64,000 bases of DNA from Antitrichia curtipendula (taxonomy: Eukaryota; Streptophyta; Bryopsida; Hypnales; Leucodontaceae). Of the stretch, positions 24,383 through 36,778 are shown piece after piece. The notes below the pieces were generated by a model. It saw only the letters and a program-made list of their open reading frames with translations, searched no databases and had not been told where the DNA came from. A program made the position numbers and the translations under genes. The stretch covers positions 33,332,322 to 33,396,321 of the forward strand of contig OX579638.1 in the NCBI GenBank assembly GCA_951230915.1, written 5' to 3'. Position 1 is the first letter of the stretch. Each line of letters opens with the position of its first letter.

Positions 24383-24583
24383 TTCGAGTACGACTGGATA
24401 CGTTGACACTGTGCCGCACATGGGAGTCAGACCACATAGCGCGGCACGCGCAAGCTGCACCATTTGCCCGTGCCATCCTCAAATTTGGGCGTGGCCGGCC
24501 AAAAAAAACAGGTTGGCGTGCCTGCCGTGGGGAAGTATTTCAGCCCGGGCCCGGCCAATGGGCGTGTCTGGGGCCCTTGGCGC

Positions 24584-24601
24584 GCCACCGTGGGGCTGCT
24601 C
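24584..24601 (-). repeat. Right terminal inverted repeat of Harbinger element 2
   Basis: On the - strand it reads GAGCAGCCCCACGGTGGC. It is followed on + by the second target copy TTA at 24602-24604. Confidence 0.93.
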
Positions 24602-24604
24602 TTA

Positions 24605-25275
24605 CAGCGAAACTTGAAACTTGAAACTGTAGTGCCGGTACGATTCATCAGATTCCGGACTTGGTTCCCCACTCCCAACTCCCAAGATACCGAAACAGTT
24701 CGGGAATCCCGAACCCCGAGTTCCGAGAGTACGTGATCAAAGTGCTGCTATCGATCGATCATCGAACGTATATATGCATGTCGAGCGGGAATTGGAAGTG
24801 GCCCAGCTAGCACGATTCTCGATCGAAGACTCTTTCGAAGATCGAACTCCGTCTGGGCGGGGCTTTCTAATTAAATCAAGCTAGCCTTTAATTTCCCATG
24901 GCTTCATGTTTGATGCTCTCCCTCACTTCTGCAACGTGGTACAGCATGCAATGGCACGCCCTCCCATTCGATTCTCGTCGCCACCAGATTCGGATTCTCT
25001 CTCCTTTCGTTTTGGTTGGAAACGGACTGATGATTGCCCTTCCAATTAACAAGTGGAAATGCATAATTGGATTGTCGTGTATTGTATATTCGATCCAGCG
25101 TTGGAAGTGAGGAGGATATGCTGAATTGGGAAGGGAGGGGGGAGATGTCGTTTGTGGAGCGGGAAATTATAGCCTCGAAGATTGAATTCGGAAGAGATTG
25201 ATGAGAACTGAAACTGTACAGTAAGTGCTTACCCTAAATAATTGGAACTTTTTCAAAATGTCTAGGCCACTAGAG
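24605..25275. other. Right flank of Harbinger element 2; moderate-GC DNA
   Basis: GC is higher than in the AT-rich background. A TATATA-containing phrase (CGTATATATGCATG) is at about 24768. A 70-residue open frame at 24898-25110 (starting MASCLMLSLTSATWYSM) follows TTCCCATGG. No homology is recognised; it may be promoter and 5' sequence of an unidentified host transcription unit. Confidence 0.25.
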
Positions 25276-25286
25276 TTAACCCTTAA

Positions 25287-25520
25287 CCCTTAAAAGTCGA
25301 CAAGGACGTTTTGCATCTGAAGAATGGCAAAGAATTTTTCCTTGTAGGATTGAAGTGCAACTATTCATCCTTGCCTCCTTGGTATTAGGGGCGAAAAGGA
25401 AAGATAGATCTTCTATATTGCTTTGACTTCCAATGAGTATATTTGGCTCATTCAAAGTAGATGATGTCACACGGTATTGAAATGTATGATTTCCAAAGCC
25501 ACTAGTCTGCTCTTCAAGGG
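25287..25520. mobile_element. TTAA-flanked inverted-repeat element D, 234 bp
   Basis: Two successive TTAA sites (25276-25279, 25283-25286) precede CCCTTAAAAGTCGACAAGG. The right end is CTCTTCAAGGG before TTAA 25521-25524. It is a reversed relative of element B (7676-7895). Confidence 0.65.
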
Positions 25521-25524
25521 TTAA

Positions 25525-27069
25525 AAAGGATCATTTGTCCCTTCGGGGGACAAGTGGGATTTCAGGCACGTACCTTTGGTTTCATTTTTTTCCTGATTTT
25601 TTGAAACTTTTTTTGAAGATAGAAAAATTGATTAGCTTTGTGGGAATGCAATTCTTTTTTCAATTGGTGCCCGGGAACAAAAGTTATGCTCAAAACAATG
25701 GAGAAGGGGGTTGGGGGGCCCGGGGGGTGAGTGGGGGGAATCAAAAAAAAAGTTCAAAAATTTTAATTGAATTTGTTATTTTCATAGATTATATTTTTGT
25801 CTACATGGAAAACTTTTATTCATTCCATTTGGATTTGTTATAAGAAAGTTATGAACAATCTTGTTTTTTGGGCAATTAGAGCATCTTCTTTAAAAAATAA
25901 CTTGTAGAATTCATTTCTGAATGCATTTTTTACAATTTTAAAGAAAAAACAACTTCTTTATGGTTTAATTTTCTTGCTAAAAAACTTTTTACCATTGGAG
26001 TTAGTTCATTTTAATTCTATTTTAGAGATATCAATAATTTAAATTTTTCTTGTATTTCATACCTACTCATTAGAGAAAAAATGAGGCATTAAAAAGTCTG
26101 CCAGAAAGTGACCAAACCAGTCTATTAATCAATTATAGGCTCAAAGAATGCATATAGAATATCCATTAGAACCCAAGTATGAATAAAACTTTGTACCCCC
26201 TATATATTTTTTGAATGTTAAATAAAAATAAATAAATAAAATATGAATAGATTTTTCTACTTTGAAAGTTTATATTTTGAATTATTGATATTTTTATTTG
26301 TTAATAATAATTAGTTACAAATTTTTGAAGTAAAAAGATACACTATAGAACTGAAAAATAACTTTTTTATCCCTATATTATATAAGAAAAAATTGCCTAA
26401 AGATAAAAATAAAATTCCTAAAAATAACTCTCTATTGAAAGCTCATTTTGAGTTGAATATTGATTCAATGGTCATCTAAATGTATTCTCTATAATTATTT
26501 AAGTTGAAAAACATGCCATTTTAGTTCATTTTCAATCTCTTCTAGAAACCATTTCATATTTTATTTGAGTTGAAAATTTTGGCAATATAAACCTGTAGTC
26601 ATTATTAAACAATGTTCAAAATTTTAGATTGAAATTATAGTTTATTAAAAACCACTTGTTCACACGTGGTTTGTTGTAGTAGAACTAAGTACACCCTCCA
26701 AGAATATAGGCAGCCTGACAAATCTAGTTGCAGTGTATCGTTAGCTTGTATGAATTTCGTGAAGGACATCAAGACTCAAAAAAGAGGGAGTAGTAAAGAT
26801 AAGTTTAATAATCAACGGCATTGGATTATACAATGATTAATTGACAAATGAAACAAATTAAGCCAAATGATGTGGTTTTTGATGGTAATTGCCAAAAATT
26901 TAGAAACACTAATGATTTCCAACTAATTCCATAAGCTACTTAGATTAGCATGTTTGTAGTTGAGAAAGAGAGTTATTTATACAAGTGAGATAGTAGTAGA
27001 TAAAAACAATTCATGTAGGATATGTAAATTAGAAGCAATAGGAGCGCAACCGCTTATAGTTAAGTTAAA
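25525..27069. other. Element-C-like remnant, then AT-rich DNA
   Basis: 25525-25900 resembles 33515-33890: it shares AAGGATC-TTTGTCCC near the start, and a GGGGGGCCC-type patch followed by GAGCATCTTCTTTAAAAA-like text in the middle. It is probably a decayed member of the TTAA family. The rest is AT-rich with no coding signal. Confidence 0.4.
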
Positions 27070-27453
27070 AGCAAAAATTGTGTTCAAAGTCGAATTTCAG
27101 TCCCCATTTAAGCATAGTAGAATATTTTTTTCAAAACTCTTTGCACCAAAAAAAAGGTTGAAAATCAATCTAGTTTTTATCTCCGAAAATCCTTTTGAGG
27201 TTTAGAACCTCCAATCAAAATTTATGGACAAAATTCTAAAAGGAGTTGGAATGTCAAAGAAAATTTTCCTTCCAATCTTTTTTAGAATTTTTTCCATAAT
27301 TTTTTATTGGAGGCTCTAAACCTCAAACGGATTTTTGGAGATAAAAAATATATTGAATCTTCAACTTTTTTTTTTAGTTCGAAGGGTTTTAAAAAAAAAT
27401 TATTCTACTATGCCTAAATGCAATTTGAGATTCAACTTTGAACACAAATTTTG
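27070..27453. repeat. Foldback element F2 (about 175-bp arms)
   Basis: Left arm 27070-27246 and right arm 27275-27453 are reverse complements at high similarity. Examples are AATTGTGTTCAAAGTCGAAT against, on the other strand, AATTTGTGTTCAAAGTTGAAT, and GAGGTTTAGAACCTCCAAT against GAGGTTTAGAGCCTCCAAT. It is the clearest member of the family also seen at 16454-16815. Non-coding. Confidence 0.85.
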
Positions 27454-30400
27454 CATTTGACAATGAGTGATCTCTCTTCAAAATATCACATACCCTTTGA
27501 AGATTTACCATGAATAATTGATTTTTCTATAAAAACAACCTCTTCACTCTTCAATCTCACCAATTGTTAATGAATTATATCTATCAGTGAATTATGTCTA
27601 TTACAATATTGATAAAAAGACTCTTGACTATAGATGTCATTGGACTATTTTTGATTTTTTTTTATAACTTGGTTAGAGTACAAGGTATGCAATAATTAGA
27701 GTTGAGGTGCATTACAATATTTGAATCTTGATTATTTAACTTTTTGTATTTTGTGTTTTGAACCATTGATAGTCATCCGACATCATGACTTCTGGCGAGT
27801 GACTATAGAAAAAACAAAACTCCGTAAGCAAAGTTAAATGTAAATATGGGGTCCTTTTAGTTGCTTTGGAGCGGCCCTGTAGAAGCCTATGAATTTCTCT
27901 AATGTCTACTTAACAATTTTTTTAAGTATAAAAATTGAGGTTTTTTTTATTTCTTTTTCCTTAGACTCTCAACTTAATTCTCTACCATAAAGATTTAAAG
28001 CTCAAAAATTTGTAGTGCAAAAAATTAAAGTTAAGAAGGTTCAAAGTCAAATAATCTGATCCCGCAATGTGTTGAAATTTTTATTTATTTTTACTTTAAA
28101 CACAGATATCTTGCAATTTATATGGTCAAAATTTCTAAAAAATTTCCATACATTCTTATATTATTTAGGTGTAAGATCCTATGGTTAAATGTACAAAAAA
28201 AATTAATTTGTTTTACTCTTTGCTATAAAAATGACAATTTTGAGTGTTTTTTGGCAGAAAAAGGTCTTGGTCCTTTGGGGGTAATCATAAAGTGTCTCCA
28301 ATGAGGAACTAGGAGCTGGAATTTGAAAAAAAGCAGGACGAAGCTCCTTGAAGCATCCAAACTTGATATGATAGAGTTTGATGCTGTGTTTTTTTATACT
28401 ATTCTTAATTACACCTTCTTTTGACATCCCATATACAAACAAGTGTTCACTTTATGATTAACTCTATTATTCTATTAGAGTTAATTGTAAAGTTTGTCTT
28501 GTGTTTGTAAAATGGTGTCAACTGTCAAAGGAAGGTTTAACCTAGAATAATACAATAGAAACACAATACCAAACATTATTAGACCCTATTTTTGATATTC
28601 CAAGGAATTTTGTAACATGTTTTTTCCAAACTCCGATTCCAAGTCCTTCAATGCACACCTTGCAATTAACTCTATTATAGTCTTGTTTTATTATTTTTAT
28701 GAAGAAATCTAATTTCTTTATCATTTTCATGTATCCACAAAAAATTACTCCATATGATTCATAGATCATGTCTACATGATTGGATTGCTAATGCTCTAAT
28801 CAATATTTATCTATAAGAATATTTCTACAAAAAATTGAATACTATTGTTATTTTTTATTTGTTAATATTTATAATAGATTGAATATTTTACAAGTATTTC
28901 CATTAGATTTTTTTCCATAAAGTTCACATTGTTAAATTCTAATTATGACATTGCTTTAAGTTTTTTCTTATTTCATTATTCAAGTCATTCAGGGGCAATT
29001 TTTTAAATGGAAAATTCATTTTTCAAAGTGAATTGTTCTTGTTATTGTTGAACAGTAAATTATTTGCAAATAAAGTTTGAAAATCTATATTATACAAATA
29101 ATAGAGATTTAATATAAGAATCAACAAGCATTTAGATGCATAAAATATCAAGATTTTTGTATATAGGACATCTTTGCCTTCATTCATTATTCAATCAAAA
29201 TTTGAGTACATAGTCTTTAAAATTCCTAATTTCCTTAAAGAACCAAGTCTTTCTTTAACTTCTAAATGAAATATTGGGGAATTTCCTACCAAATCAATTT
29301 GGATTGGATGTTCACAAAATTTTGACACAAGGTGTGAATATATACCTTCATAGTGAGATTATAATTTTTTCTCCAATTAGATGCTTAGATCAAAAATCAT
29401 GTTATCCAAAAAAAATGAGCACCCTAGGCATCATATGCAAAATTCCTCCTCTGTTTCTAAAAATGTAAAGGTATGTAAATATATAACTAGTATGATATAG
29501 AATGCAATCATAAAAAAAATCCATGCATAGTGCAAAATTCCACCCTAGGAGGAATTAAAGTATGTTGATCTTGTTGGGCAAGCATTACTAAAAATCCCGT
29601 GACCAAAACAACATAAATCTTTGTTTGTTTTAGTTGTTCTAGTCATGTTATCTTTAGTCAAAATTACACTAAAATTTGTTCTTCTAGAACTATTGATTCA
29701 ACAATTGTCATATCAATAGTGATATGGACTACTACATCAACAAGGTCAATTTCTACATCAATATATGTGTTGGCATTAGGGTTTGATCCCAAGACCTTAA
29801 ACTTGCAAATTGCATTTCACATCTAACACACAACGATTGAATTCACATGTGTACATCTTAATAACAAATTTTTACTTATAAAATTTAATGGATTTATATT
29901 GATTTGGTCAAAAAAATTGAAGTGCCTAGAAGAACAAAATTCGTTCATTGTCTTTACAATATTATGTTAGATTGGTCAAGTCGTGACCACCTATACCCAG
30001 AACAACAGAAAACAATTGATTTTTTGTTATTTAGATTATAGTTTTCTAGTAGTGAAGGTAGGAATGACATATTTTGCTTCTAACTTCAATCACTATAATC
30101 TTTCAATCTATGTAATTAAAGGATTTAATTTTTTTTCCATACATTATCATGGTAGTCTAGAACAAATTTGTATAGTTAAATTAAATTTTTTTTTTCATTT
30201 CTTTCTTATTGTCCTAAAAAGTGAAATTTTTTGAAATTTTTTGATTTTAATTTGTCTTAGTCCTTCAAAAATTAACCTTTAAAAACACAAGCATGTTTTT
30301 TAAGAGATTTTCCAAAATTGCCATTTTTTAGGGCATTGGCCTAAAAATTGAAAATCAAAATTATTTTTTGGAACTTTGATCACAAAAATATAGAGTAGAC

Positions 30401-31509
30401 TTCTATTTCAATGAATGGAACAAACTCCATCCTATTTTACTACTTGGATTGAAAGATTATAATTTTTGAAGTAAGAAAAAAAATTATTTTTCATTCGTAT
30501 AAGATGGGATCAATAGACTGTGAACCCTCTTGGAAAACTATTTTCTCTCTATACAAAATTGACCTTCTATATAATCAAATATTACATCTTGTTAGGTAAA
30601 CTGACACAAAATTTAAAAGCAAACATAGGATCTACCTTACTCTAAATCACCCTGCAATATATGGAGCTCAAATAAATTAGAAGAACACTAGTCATTTGTT
30701 GATGATTTCTTATGTAGCAAGAAAATATTTTGTTTGAAATACAAATGGCTAAAATTTAGAAAGAAACATTAGAAATGTGTGGAAAGAATTTGAAGAACTT
30801 TGAAATTGCAAATTCCCAAGATAATAGCTAAACAAAAAAAAATTCTTTTAAACTTAATGATAGGATTAGAGTTCTTATTCCTTTTAAAATTAATGTTTTG
30901 CACTAATTTTTATTTATTTATTTTTAATATCATGTTAGTTACATATACGCCAAATTTCAAAAGTAGATGAAGAATTTTGCAAAAGATGCCAAAATTACCT
31001 AGATAGTTTTTGACAACAAAATTTTTGATTGAAAAATACAATTAGAATTTTTTTTACATTTCCACAAAGAAGATCAATCTCTCCATCATGTGATAATTTT
31101 CATAAACAATTTGTTCATTTTTTTGTTCCTCATCACCAGCTCAAGTTCCAATTGTCTTTTGATCAGGTGTACAATCTTGTAGGGTTATATAAGGGATTAT
31201 TATTGTTGTTTATGAAAAGTGAAACTTGAATTCAACGAACTTCAAGAATATATGGAGATATAATCTAGGTACTAAACAAGTTATACAAGGACTTTTCCAC
31301 CAATTGGAGGGCTTTGATAATAGATTGGTCAAGAGTTTAGAGTAGAATTTTGAATCTTATATTTTTTTTCTATTGTGGTTGCTCTACTTAATGGATATTT
31401 CTAATTTCTTCAAAAAGATGCTACGATTAATTGCAAAATAAATTTTTTAATAACTTACTTGGAGAAGAATTTTGAATCATGTACCATCCTTGAACTATGT
31501 TTGCACTAC
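27454..31509. other. AT-rich intergenic DNA without recognisable genes
   Basis: About 4 kb with only short, motif-free open frames. A weak inverted pair (TTTGTTCTTCTAGAAC near 29670 against CTAGAAGAACAAAATTC near 29928) hints at another old foldback. No RNA gene is recognised. Confidence 0.45.
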
Positions 31510-31513
31510 TTAA

Positions 31514-33041
31514 CCCCTAAATGTCGAAGGCACTATAATTTGATGTCATCTAAACTTTGAAGTTATATAAAATCTTACCAAAGTATTATTTTGGATGTTT
31601 TTTTTGGTGAAGACCCTTTAAAATCTATTTTAAGCATGAAGAATTTGATTTAAAAAAAAATTGTTCATGACTTTTCTACTTGAGATTTTATGCAAGGGTG
31701 TCCATTGCAAATCTTGAATTTTTAGTATTAGGGGCTTATAAAGATCCCATTGAGGAAAATTCACATTAGAAATTCATTAGAAAAAAATTTAGAGTTGATT
31801 TTGAGAAGTCATAAACAAAGTCAATTACGGTTATGCATTTTATGTCCTAGTTTCATATTTTTTTCTTGATCTAACTTTTAGATTTGGCATGTTAAAGCAA
31901 ATTGAAAAACTTCAAACCACTTTTACGTACAGTTTTAACACCTTCTTCATCCACAAGTTTGATGTGTATATATATATACCTATGTGACCCATAATACATC
32001 TAATTTGAATTCAAATAGTTATAAATTTTACCCCTAAAGGACCAAATTGCATTTTTTTGGCAATATACCAACTTGGGGTAGCTCACTACATATTAGGTTT
32101 TTAACTTTTTTTTCTTTGAAATTTTCACACAACACGTGCACGAGGAATAGTTTAAGGCCCAATAATTTTCATAACTTTTCACTACATGTTTAGGAGTTAT
32201 TGTATGATATAATTTTCTTTGAATTGCGAGCAACCTAGGTAGCTCAAATTTTTTGTTATTGAAAAATCACTTTTAAAAAAAATAAAAATTCGAAATTGGT
32301 TCTCTATATTTATGTATATATATAAAGCTTTTAATCATTCCATTTTGAGTAATGAGTAGAAAGCTACGAGGAGTTTTAGTTTGCAGTCAGTTATTGATTT
32401 TCTACTCTAAAATAAACTTTGAAGTCCTTTATTTAACTCAATTTCCAATATTTTTTGAAAAAAATAAAATAAAAGGGTGTAGATTGCTTATTACAACATT
32501 ACAACCATTGGAATTGGCATTTTGCTAGTCAATAATTAAATTCTCAACAATTTAGTATTTTGAATCATTCTCTACCTCTTTCTACTTAATATATTTTTTG
32601 TATATGTTGTACAATTCTAAATGATCTGAAATTTTCCAAGCATGTAGCCAACATGCCTTGAAGAACGAATCCAAAGAAGCACTACCATTTTGGAACAAAT
32701 GTGACTTTTTTTCATACAAATGTGACCTTGTGAAGTGCGGCTGCCCGTTTTTCGAAGGGCCAAAAAAATGATTTTTGTCCCTTCAAATGCTAATATTTTG
32801 CAATGTACATGGTGGAAATTTCTGAAATTTCCACATCTTTTCAAACCAGTGTGTCCAAAAATGATTTTTTTCTAAAATTTGGTACTTGTATTTGAAATGG
32901 TAGTTTTGGAGCACTTTTTGTAGAAATATAGTCAAAAACCTTTAGGGATAAAAATAATTGGTAAAAATAATTTTAACTTAATTTTATGTTTAGTTTTGCC
33001 AAAAATTCATGAAGCTCAAACAGGCCTTGGACATTTAAGAA
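31514..33041. mobile_element. TTAA-flanked inverted-repeat element E, 1.5 kb with a nested member
   Basis: TTAA 31510-31513 then CCCCTAAATGTCGAAGGC. The right end is GCCTTGGACATTTAAGAA before TTAA 33042-33045. Inside, 32031-32948 has its own related ends (CCCCTAAAGGACC and AAACCTTTAGGGA) flanked by TTTA and TAAA. It appears to be one family member inserted into another. No transposase is seen. Confidence 0.6.
32031..32948. mobile_element. Nested TTAA-type element inside element E
   Basis: Left end CCCCTAAAGGACC after TTTA; right end AAACCTTTAGGGA before TAAA. Terminal similarity to the other members is clear. The 4-bp flanks are not perfect TTAA. Confidence 0.4.
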
Positions 33042-33514
33042 TTAATGGATATCTCTAACTGTTGATAAAAGATGCTATGATTACTTGCAAAACAAATTTT
33101 TTAATAACTTTCTATCGTAAAGCATATTGTATGCATGTAGTAGGTATTTTTCTATAAGACATATATTATTTTGCAGCAAAATAATTTAGCTAATAAATGA
33201 CGAAAAGTTGTGAAGTTTTTTGCCTAAAAATCCAAAATTAAAAAAAAATTGGATGAAACCTCCAAATTGCAGATGAAAACAAAAATATGGATATATGATA
33301 TGTGCTAATGTGGTCTTTTCTATCCAATATATGAATGAATATTGAAATTTGGAGCACTACTAGAATATTTTATATACTCAATTTGTCATTTTATAAAAAA
33401 TGAAAAAAAAAATTGGTCTACACAAATTGGTAGAAAAATGATTGGATGTTAGAAAAGTAGTTCAACATCTATTTTTGTTTAACTAAATTTTCAACATACT
33501 TTTAATTCAATTAT

Positions 33515-34095
33515 CCCCTAAAGGATCGTTTGTCCCCTCCAAAGACAATTTGGTCTGGGTTGGTTCCTATTGTCTTAATTTGAAGTGAATTTTTTTGAGA
33601 TTTTTGAAATTGTGTAGTTTTGCGAGAGTTTTGTGGGTGTATAATTTTTGTTTCAATCGGATGCCGGATGAAAAAATTATGGCATAAAAGCAAGAAATGG
33701 AGATTGGCGGGCAACCCAAAAAAAATTACAAAAAGTCAAAACAAATTTTTTTGAACTTTTTCCCTAAAATATTATGTTTTTATCTATCATGAAGCTTTGA
33801 TTCATTCTATTTGGACTAGGGTTGAAAAAGTTATGGACAATCTTATTTTTGGGGGCAATTTAAGCATCTTCTTAAAAAAAAAAATTCCAACTTTGAATTC
33901 TAATATCTTTCAATCCGTACGGTCAAATTTGATGAAATTTTCACTACATGATCTCAGACAAGTTAAGTACGCAATCCTACAATTAAATTCCATTTTTTTT
34001 AATTTAAAAAAAAAATTGATTTCCTTAAGTGAATGCATCAAAAGTGGTAGTTTTGAGTGGTTTTTGATAGGAAAACACCGTTGGGGCTTTAGAAG
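33515..34095. mobile_element. TTAA-type inverted-repeat element G, 581 bp
   Basis: TTAT 33511-33514 then CCCCTAAAGGATCG. The right end is GGGGCTTTAGAAG before TTAA 34096-34099. Its length and interior match element C (7956-8531) in reverse orientation. Confidence 0.5.
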
Positions 34096-34793
34096 TTAAT
34101 ATGGAAATCAACAAGTCGCTTTGTTTAAATATACCACATACCTTCACAAGCCACTTAATGATTGATTGTAGTAAAAAAGGTGGGGATGAAGGAGGCACAA
34201 TGATCTGTACATGATATATAAATTAGGATATAAAAGAGCTCAACTGCTCATATTCAATTGCACTTATTGTTTTTCCATAACTCCAAATCACATACACATT
34301 TTCTTCAGTGAAAGTCAACTTGATTTTTCACATTTTCTAATCTTGATAAATGCAATAATACAAGAATTTCTAGAATTATTTTCTATTGTACCTACTACCA
34401 CACATCAAAGTCTGATGTGGCCGAAATTGAGTTTTCACCTCAGATTCTCAGGGTCCACATCACCTCAGACCATTCATAAGATGACACATTTCACATTTTT
34501 CAAAAATCACTTAAGGTGGGTACACCCAAAACCGCCACTTTCTGCTACTGAGCCTAGTTACTACTATTAGACTGGTCAAATTTTCATATATTCTTGTAGG
34601 CAAGTGAAAGGAGGTTCCAACGCACCAAAGAACGTGGCATTTGGACATCGTATGCAAAAGTTATTAAGGGTCAAAGTTTGTTTCTGCAAGCGCTCCGTGC
34701 AAATAGGTACATAACTGTACACAACATGTAGATGGCACTTTAAGGTCAGGTGCCATTTTGGGGGTGCCTACCTTAGTTTCTGCCAAATTTGAC
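34096..34793. other. Intergenic DNA, no gene seen
   Basis: GC rises from about 34430. A plus-strand open frame of about 120 codons crosses 34211-34570 but has no motif and an AT-driven composition. Confidence 0.35.
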
Positions 34794-34997
34794 CTTTGCG
34801 TAAGGTGGTTGACTACGCCACTACGGTAATACGGAGTACATTTTGAAGCAGGACTCATGGTGAATTGGCGATGCTCGTGAAAACCACAGAAAAACTTTGC
34901 GTAAGGTGGTTGACTACGCCACTACGGTAATACGGAGTACATTTTGAAGCAGGACTCATGGTGAATTGGCGATGCTCGTGAAAACCACAGAAAAACT
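34794..34997. repeat. Perfect 101-bp tandem duplication
   Basis: The 101-bp unit beginning CTTTGCGTAAGGTGGTTGAC occurs at 34794 and again at 34895 without a visible difference, so the duplication is recent. Confidence 0.97.
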
Positions 34998-36455
34998 GCT
35001 GGAGAGTCAGGAATAAAAAGTGATAAGAACGGGAAAGATGTTCGAAAACCCTAAATTTCTATGCTAATGTTGCGATGACCAAGTACAAAAACAGATTGCA
35101 GTGATAAAGAACATCAAAGTCTTCATTCTTTTATTTCAAAAATGACTACCGCCCGTACTGATATTGCCCAATAAGGAGGATAAACAGTGTCAAATGCATG
35201 GATTGATCGTAAAATCATGAATTTCGTCGGCGCTCTGACCTTCTGGGTTGTGTCCGCCTGCAGTGCAGCCCTATTGCATGACTTTTCATAAGATTAAAAG
35301 GGTGATTAAAAAGTGATTAAATCACCTGTTAACAAGAAATCCACGAAAAACACTGATGCAGACGATAGATAACGACTCATTTCAGGAGCACCAGTCCCCG
35401 TCAACTGAGTAGAGATCATAATCAAATCTGAGAATGATCAGGAAGAACTTCCACATCGAAAATCTGAAAGCACGAGGTATATTAAAGACTCCAACAGCAG
35501 CCAATATCATGCAATGCGATTCGCAACACCGGACAACCTGAAAATCGTACCTGTTGCGAAGCAAAGAACGACCTGAAAAGAGAGAGGCCGACATATTTCT
35601 ACAAACATCTCCACAACTACATCAAGATCGGACATTTACTATATTAAGCATAGCGTTCTGAAGTACAGCGACCCAGAAAAATATCGGACTAGAAAAAAAG
35701 TGACAGAAGGAAAAGAAAAAATGAACAGTCCCCATAATGATGCAATCTACAGCAGCACGAACAACCTCGCGGTCATGTAAATAGACCATCACGACTCATT
35801 AAGACAGAAAAGGAAATGCTATGAGTAAAATTACTCAGATGATCTGCCGCCACACACCAAGGAGAACCTAATTATCTTCAAACATACATTGCGGAAAGCA
35901 TAGCTGTATGACTCGAAGAAGGTGACCTAAACGTAATCAGGATGTGAAAGCACATTCCCTTTCAGCATATATCGATAAGCCTAAAAGCAATTTCACATTA
36001 TAACAGCAGAACCACAACTTATCAGGTGTCCGACAGCAAGAATAGGTACACGATGGATCGGTTCTTTCAGTTCCTGCTTCTTCATCCGACCACTAAATTT
36101 GCATTCGGATGAAACTCAAAAAGATTAACCAATTCTCGGACACAGGGAAAATCACGTTCGCAAATGCAAAACAGGGCATCAGGCAATACAAACTGAACAC
36201 TCACATAAGCATTATGACAATTCACCCAAACGAGATGAAGAGATGCTAAAAATCTCCCAACAGCGGAAAATCCTCAGGTAAGAGTCGTCCTGGTACAAAA
36301 GGTCCTGACAGAGAAAAAAATAATAGTCCCTCTCAGGCTAGCACCCCCATGCTGCTTTTCCAATTCCAAGTTCACTAGCCATTGCTACTCACCACGGAGT
36401 CGGGAAACCCTAATCTGGCATGTCGTGAATTCCCGCAGGGCATCCACTCCTCTCT
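34998..36455. other. 3' flank of RPL38, no second gene recognised
   Basis: Moderate-GC sequence unlike the surrounding AT-rich DNA, with short open frames only. It is downstream of the leftward RPL38 gene and may contain its 3' UTR, or decayed genic DNA. An AATAAA on - at about 35130 is too distant to assign. Confidence 0.35.
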
Positions 36456-36665
36456 TTACAAGTCGTGGACGGTGAGGCCGGGGGGCAGGGACTGCTTCAA
36501 CTTGTCGGCCTTGTCCGAGTCGAAGACGGACAAGGTGTAGAGGTACTTGGAGCACCTGACTTTGAACTTGACGACATCCTTGGAGCGTTTGATCTTGACG
36601 CTCCGGGCGTCCTTGCGCCGGGCGGTGAGCAGGAAGTCCTTGATCTCGCTGATTTGCTTCGGCAT
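36456..36665 (-). CDS. RPL38: 60S ribosomal protein L38 (eL38)
   Basis: A 69-residue protein, the full usual length of eL38, from ATG 36665 to the stop at 36456-36458. It starts [20 protein letters not shown], has the lysine-rich RNA-binding middle ([20 protein letters not shown]) and ends with the conserved [15 protein letters not shown] tail. eL38 is a component of the large cytosolic ribosomal subunit. The start is fixed by family length and by a strong context (GCCACCATGC). The frame stays open upstream, but that part ([11 protein letters not shown]) does not belong to the family and is taken as 5' UTR. No intron interrupts the coding sequence and no damage is visible. GC is far above the surroundings, and a telo-box lies about 105 bp upstream. 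It could be one of several copies in the genome. Confidence 0.96.
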   Translation of the reverse strand: MPKQISEIKDFLLTARRKDARSVKIKRSKDVVKFKVRCSKYLYTLSVFDSDKADKLKQSLPPGLTVHDL

Positions 36666-36769
36666 GGTGGCAGGCGGGGCAGCTTCACGACCTCGGCGAG
36701 AGGAGGAGCGAAGCGATGGCGGCAACCGGAAACCGAGTGCGACGACGACTCCACAGCAGCAAAAAAGAG

Positions 36770-36778
36770 TTAGGGTTT
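36770..36778 (-). promoter_or_regulatory. Telo-box upstream of RPL38
   Basis: Reads AAACCCTAA on the - strand (CCAAACCCTAACTC). This motif is common near the transcription start of plant ribosomal-protein and other translation genes. Its position about 105 bp before the ATG fits a role in RPL38 expression. Confidence 0.75.

Larger units (their letters stand above)
19093..24601. mobile_element. Complete PIF/Harbinger element 2 (5509 bp)
   Basis: Terminal repeats GAGCATCCCCACGGTGGC (left) and, on the - strand from the right end, GAGCAGCCCCACGGTGGC differ at one base in 18. A perfect TTA target duplication flanks the element (19090-19092 and 24602-24604). Inside are the two expected genes facing each other: the transposase on + (19493-20785) and the Myb/SANT ORF1 on - (20798-24382). 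The subterminal 100-150 bp at both ends are very GC-rich with repeated GGCGTG/CTGCC phrases, probably binding sites. Only one inactivating change is seen, an amber codon in the transposase, so the copy looks recent. Confidence 0.93.

Noticed and set aside
25876..25890. TTAGAGCATCTTC resembles the Harbinger terminus after a TTA.
   Set aside because: It corresponds to internal sequence of the TTAA family (related text near 33865), and no partner end exists.
29765..29810. The phrase GGGTTTGATCCCAAGACC resembles a tRNA box B or SINE.
   Set aside because: No matching box A, cloverleaf or tail is visible around it.
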